Origin: Halanaerobiaceae bacterium
GTDB lineage: Bacteria > Bacillota > Halanaerobiia > Halanaerobiales > Halarsenatibacteraceae
Assembly (NCBI GenBank): GCA_003554685.1
Contig: PWHA01000090.1
Span: forward strand, 1-6,768
Reading direction: 5' to 3'
DNA: 6,768 bases
Shown here in pieces: positions 4,691 through 6,768 of this stretch. The position numbers were made by a program, and so were the translations under genes. Each line of letters begins with the position of its first letter. Positions within the stretch are counted from its first letter, which is position 1. The notes under the pieces were generated by a model. The model saw nothing but the letters and a program-made list of their open reading frames with translations. It was not told the origin of the DNA and searched no databases.

Positions 4691-5515
4691 ATGGTTTCAG
4701 GCAGGATCTTTAATGTCCAAAATTATTCGATCCATGATGGCCCGGGCATCAGGACTGCTGTTTTCCTGAAGGGCTGCTCACTGGCCTGCTGGTGGTGCCA
4801 TAACCCCGAGAGCATAGCTGAAGAAAAGGAATATTTATACCATCCCGGCCGCTGTATAGAGTGCGGGCTCTGCCGCGAGGACCCGGGAGACTGTCCCGCT
4901 GGAGCCCGGGAAATGGTGGGAACTGATATGACGCCGGCAGAGGTGCTGGCCGAGATTGAAAAGGATCGGATTTTTTATCAGGAATCAGCCGGAGGAGTTA
5001 CCTTTTCCGGAGGTGAGCCCCTGCTGCAGCTGGAATTTCTTAAAGAAATTCTTCGGCTCTGTCAGGAGAAAGATATCAGCACGGCAGTTGACACCTCCGG
5101 GAGCTGCAGCTGGGAAGCACTGGCAGAAATCCTTGAGCTGGTCGATCTGTTTTTATATGATTTGAAATTTATTGACAGCCAGAAACACAAAAAATATACC
5201 GGTATCGATAACACCCTGCTGCTGAATAATTTAAAAAAATTACTGGAGCAGGGAGCCCGGGTTGAGGTTCGCTTTCCCCTGGTCCCCGGGATCAATGACA
5301 GCCGGGAGGATCTTCTTCTGCTGGCTGACCGGCTTAAAGAGCTTGACCACTCCCGGCTAACAGTTCTGCCCTATCACCGGACCGGGATTGACAAATACCG
5401 AAAATTAGACCGGGAATACAGGCTGGCGGGTCTGAATGAACCTGACCTGAGTTATCTGGAAGAGAAGCTTGAAATTCTAAGGGGAGAGGGAATAACAGTT
5501 AAGATTGAAGGTTAG
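4691..5515 (+). CDS. Glycyl radical enzyme activase (radical SAM), HypD-activating
   Basis: The protein has 274 residues. It uses S-adenosylmethionine and a [4Fe-4S] cluster to place the glycyl radical on its partner, here almost certainly the dehydratase encoded 36 nt downstream. The N-terminal signature NYSIHDGPGIRT (11-22) leads into the radical-SAM motif CxxxCxxC at Cys29, Cys33 and Cys36 (GCSLACWWC). An inserted ferredoxin-like segment follows with Cys55-x2-Cys58-x2-Cys61-x6-Cys68, enough for one extra [4Fe-4S] cluster. Many related activases carry eight insert cysteines, which fits the slightly short length here. GGVTFSGGEP (101-110) binds SAM, DLKF (157-160) and RFPLVPGIND (194-203) are further family motifs. 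The ATG at 4691 has GAGGTGG just upstream, and earlier in-frame starts are absent. It is cytoplasmic and oxygen-sensitive. The family is certain; the partner is assigned from context. Confidence 0.93.
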   Translation: MVSGRIFNVQNYSIHDGPGIRTAVFLKGCSLACWWCHNPESIAEEKEYLYHPGRCIECGLCREDPGDCPAGAREMVGTDMTPAEVLAEIEKDRIFYQESAGGVTFSGGEPLLQLEFLKEILRLCQEKDISTAVDTSGSCSWEALAEILELVDLFLYDLKFIDSQKHKKYTGIDNTLLLNNLKKLLEQGARVEVRFPLVPGINDSREDLLLLADRLKELDHSRLTVLPYHRTGIDKYRKLDREYRLAGLNEPDLSYLEEKLEILRGEGITVKIEG

Positions 5516-5535
5516 CCGCCCCGGCAGAAGAATTT

Positions 5536-5543
5536 GAGGAGGT
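5536..5543 (+). promoter_or_regulatory. Ribosome-binding site of hypD
   Basis: GAGGAGGT lies 8 nt before the ATG at 5552, in the 36-nt gap after the activase stop. It is a near-perfect Shine-Dalgarno and fixes the start of the dehydratase. No terminator or promoter is visible in the gap, supporting co-transcription. Confidence 0.75.
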
Positions 5544-5551
5544 TAGGAAAA

Positions 5552-6768
5552 ATGAAGGAACGAATTGCCAGATTAAGAGAAGAAAGCCTGGAGGCCGAGC
5601 CCCGGATATCACTGGAACGGGCCAGGCTGGTGACCGAGGCTTATCGGGAGCATGAGGGCAGGGTATCGATCCCGGTTCTGCGGGCTCTGGCCTTTAAAAA
5701 TATCATGGAGAAGAAGGAAATTTCCCTAAATCCCGGAGAATTGATTGTGGGAGAGAGGGGAGAGCGACCTCAGGCCACCCCGACTTATCCTGAACTCTGC
5801 TGTCACACCCTGGAAGACCTGGAGCTGATCAATAATAGGGAGAAAATCTCCTTTGCCGTTGCTGAAGAAACTAAAAGAATTCAGGAGGAGGAGATCATTC
5901 CTTTCTGGCAGGAACGTTCTATCCGGCAGAAAATATTTCAGCAGATGGATCAGGACTGGCATGATGCCTATCAGGCTGGAATCTTTACTGAATTTATGGA
6001 ACAGCGGGCTCCCGGCCATACGGTGGCCGACGATAAACTCTACCGCCAGGGATTTGCTGATTTGATAGTCCGAATTGAGGAAAAGCTGGAAGGGCTGGAT
6101 TATTTTGCTGATCCTGAAGCTCCAGACAGACGGGAAGAGCTTAAAGCCATGAAAATTGCTGCTGAAGCCCTGATAACCCTGGGGAAAAGATACAGTCAGC
6201 TGGCCCGGGAGATGGCAGAGAATGAGAGCGACCCGGTCCGCCAGGCTGAACTGGAAAAGATTGCCCTAACCTGTCAGCGGGTACCGGCCCGGAGGCCCCG
6301 GGATTTTCAGGAAGCCCTCCAGATGTACTGGTTTGTCCATATCGGAGTTATCAGCGAATTAAATACCTGGGATGCCTTTAATCCCGGGCGGCTGGACCAG
6401 CATCTCTATCCCTTCTACCGGGAGGGGCTTGAGAGCGGAGAGCTGAACCAGGAGAAAGCCCGGGAGCTGCTTCAGGCATTCTGGGTTAAGTTTAACAACC
6501 AGCCGGCTCCTCCGAAGGTCGGAGTAACCCTGCAGGAGAGCGGCACCTACACCGATTTTGCCAATATAAATGTGGGAGGCCTTAAGCCTGATGGCTCCGA
6601 TGGGGTCAATAAGCTGAGCTATCTGATCCTGGATGTGATCGATGAGATGCGGCTGCTCCAGCCCAGTTCCAACATCCAGCTGGCAGCCAAAAGTCCTCAG
6701 CGCTTTTTAAAGCGGGCCCTCAAAATTGTCAGAAAGGGCTGGGGGCAGCCCAGCATTTTCAACGCCGA
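5552..6768 (+). CDS. hypD: trans-4-hydroxy-L-proline dehydratase, glycyl radical enzyme (partial, C-terminus beyond right edge)
   Basis: The frame from ATG 5552 stays open to the right edge: 405 complete codons plus two bases, about half of the roughly 790 residues normal for the family. HypD removes water from trans-4-hydroxy-L-proline to give pyrroline-5-carboxylate, which a reductase turns into proline. The sequence follows my memory of the Clostridioides difficile enzyme closely: ATPTYPELCCHTLEDL (75-90), EFMEQRAPGHTV (147-158), QMYWFVHIGV (257-266), ELNTWDAFNPGRLDQHL (269-285), WVKFNNQPAPPKVG (311-324), TYTDFANIN (332-340) and RKGWGQP (394-400). Residues recalled as lining the substrate pocket there (His160, Asp278, Ser334, Phe340) fall here at His156, Asp274, Ser330 and Phe336, a constant offset of four. 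The catalytic cysteine, the neighbouring glutamate and the glycyl-radical glycine lie beyond the window. Note that hypD is also the name of an unrelated hydrogenase-maturation gene. Sampled stretches are GC-rich compared with the upstream genes. Confidence 0.88.
   Translation, partial: MKERIARLREESLEAEPRISLERARLVTEAYREHEGRVSIPVLRALAFKNIMEKKEISLNPGELIVGERGERPQATPTYPELCCHTLEDLELINNREKISFAVAEETKRIQEEEIIPFWQERSIRQKIFQQMDQDWHDAYQAGIFTEFMEQRAPGHTVADDKLYRQGFADLIVRIEEKLEGLDYFADPEAPDRREELKAMKIAAEALITLGKRYSQLAREMAENESDPVRQAELEKIALTCQRVPARRPRDFQEALQMYWFVHIGVISELNTWDAFNPGRLDQHLYPFYREGLESGELNQEKARELLQAFWVKFNNQPAPPKVGVTLQESGTYTDFANINVGGLKPDGSDGVNKLSYLILDVIDEMRLLQPSSNIQLAAKSPQRFLKRALKIVRKGWGQPSIFNA

Noticed and set aside
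4647..4769. 40-codon frame starting right at the predicted transcription start, overlapping the activase start
   Set aside because: It has no ribosome-binding site and would need leaderless translation; its end overlaps the conserved activase N-terminus in another frame. The coincidence with the predicted start site alone is not enough.
5726..6065. Open frames on both strands within hypD
   Set aside because: They are out-of-frame shadows of a gene whose motifs are continuous and in frame across this stretch.

Overview
The window looks like chromosomal DNA of a strictly anaerobic, Firmicutes-type bacterium. Shine-Dalgarno sites are strong (GGAGG or GAGGAGGT), intergenic DNA is AT-rich, and two oxygen-sensitive metabolic steps are encoded: an iron-sulfur L-cysteine desulfidase and a glycyl radical enzyme with its radical-SAM activase. 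A salt-adapted clostridial relative such as a member of the Halanaerobiales would fit, but nothing here proves the genus. No rRNA, tRNA, CRISPR array, transposase or phage gene was seen.

Layout. (1) Positions 1-872, minus strand: two overlapping genes (TAATG junction) for half-size membrane proteins that resemble the two halves of an ArsP/UPF0718-type permease. The second runs off the left edge. (2) 873-1260: a divergent intergenic region with two operator-like inverted repeats sharing a CCTGTAT half-site, plus a possible leader hairpin. (3) 1261-2550, plus: an L-cysteine desulfidase-family protein. (4) 2591-4228, minus, convergent with it: a membrane-anchored GGDEF-EAL protein of cyclic-di-GMP metabolism. 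(5) 4229-4690: an AT-rich, 462-bp divergent region with several pairs of short direct or inverted repeats and one near-consensus promoter (TTGACA, 17 bp, TATGAT). (6) 4691 to the right edge, plus: a glycyl radical enzyme activase followed 36 nt later by its enzyme, recognisable as trans-4-hydroxy-L-proline dehydratase (HypD) and cut off at about half length.

How the genes may work together. The activase and HypD form an amino-acid fermentation module: HypD turns trans-4-hydroxyproline into pyrroline-5-carboxylate, which a reductase can convert to proline, a Stickland electron acceptor. The cysteine desulfidase breaks L-cysteine into sulfide, ammonia and pyruvate, so the window has an amino-acid-catabolism theme. 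The divergent half-permease pair could be co-regulated with the desulfidase through the shared intergenic region; this is inference. The GGDEF-EAL gene has no visible functional link to its neighbours.

The best leads are the split permease whose halves still resemble each other and sit opposite a sulfide-producing enzyme, the operator-like palindromes between them, and the repeat-rich control region ahead of the hydroxyproline operon. No clearly novel multi-gene system is visible.
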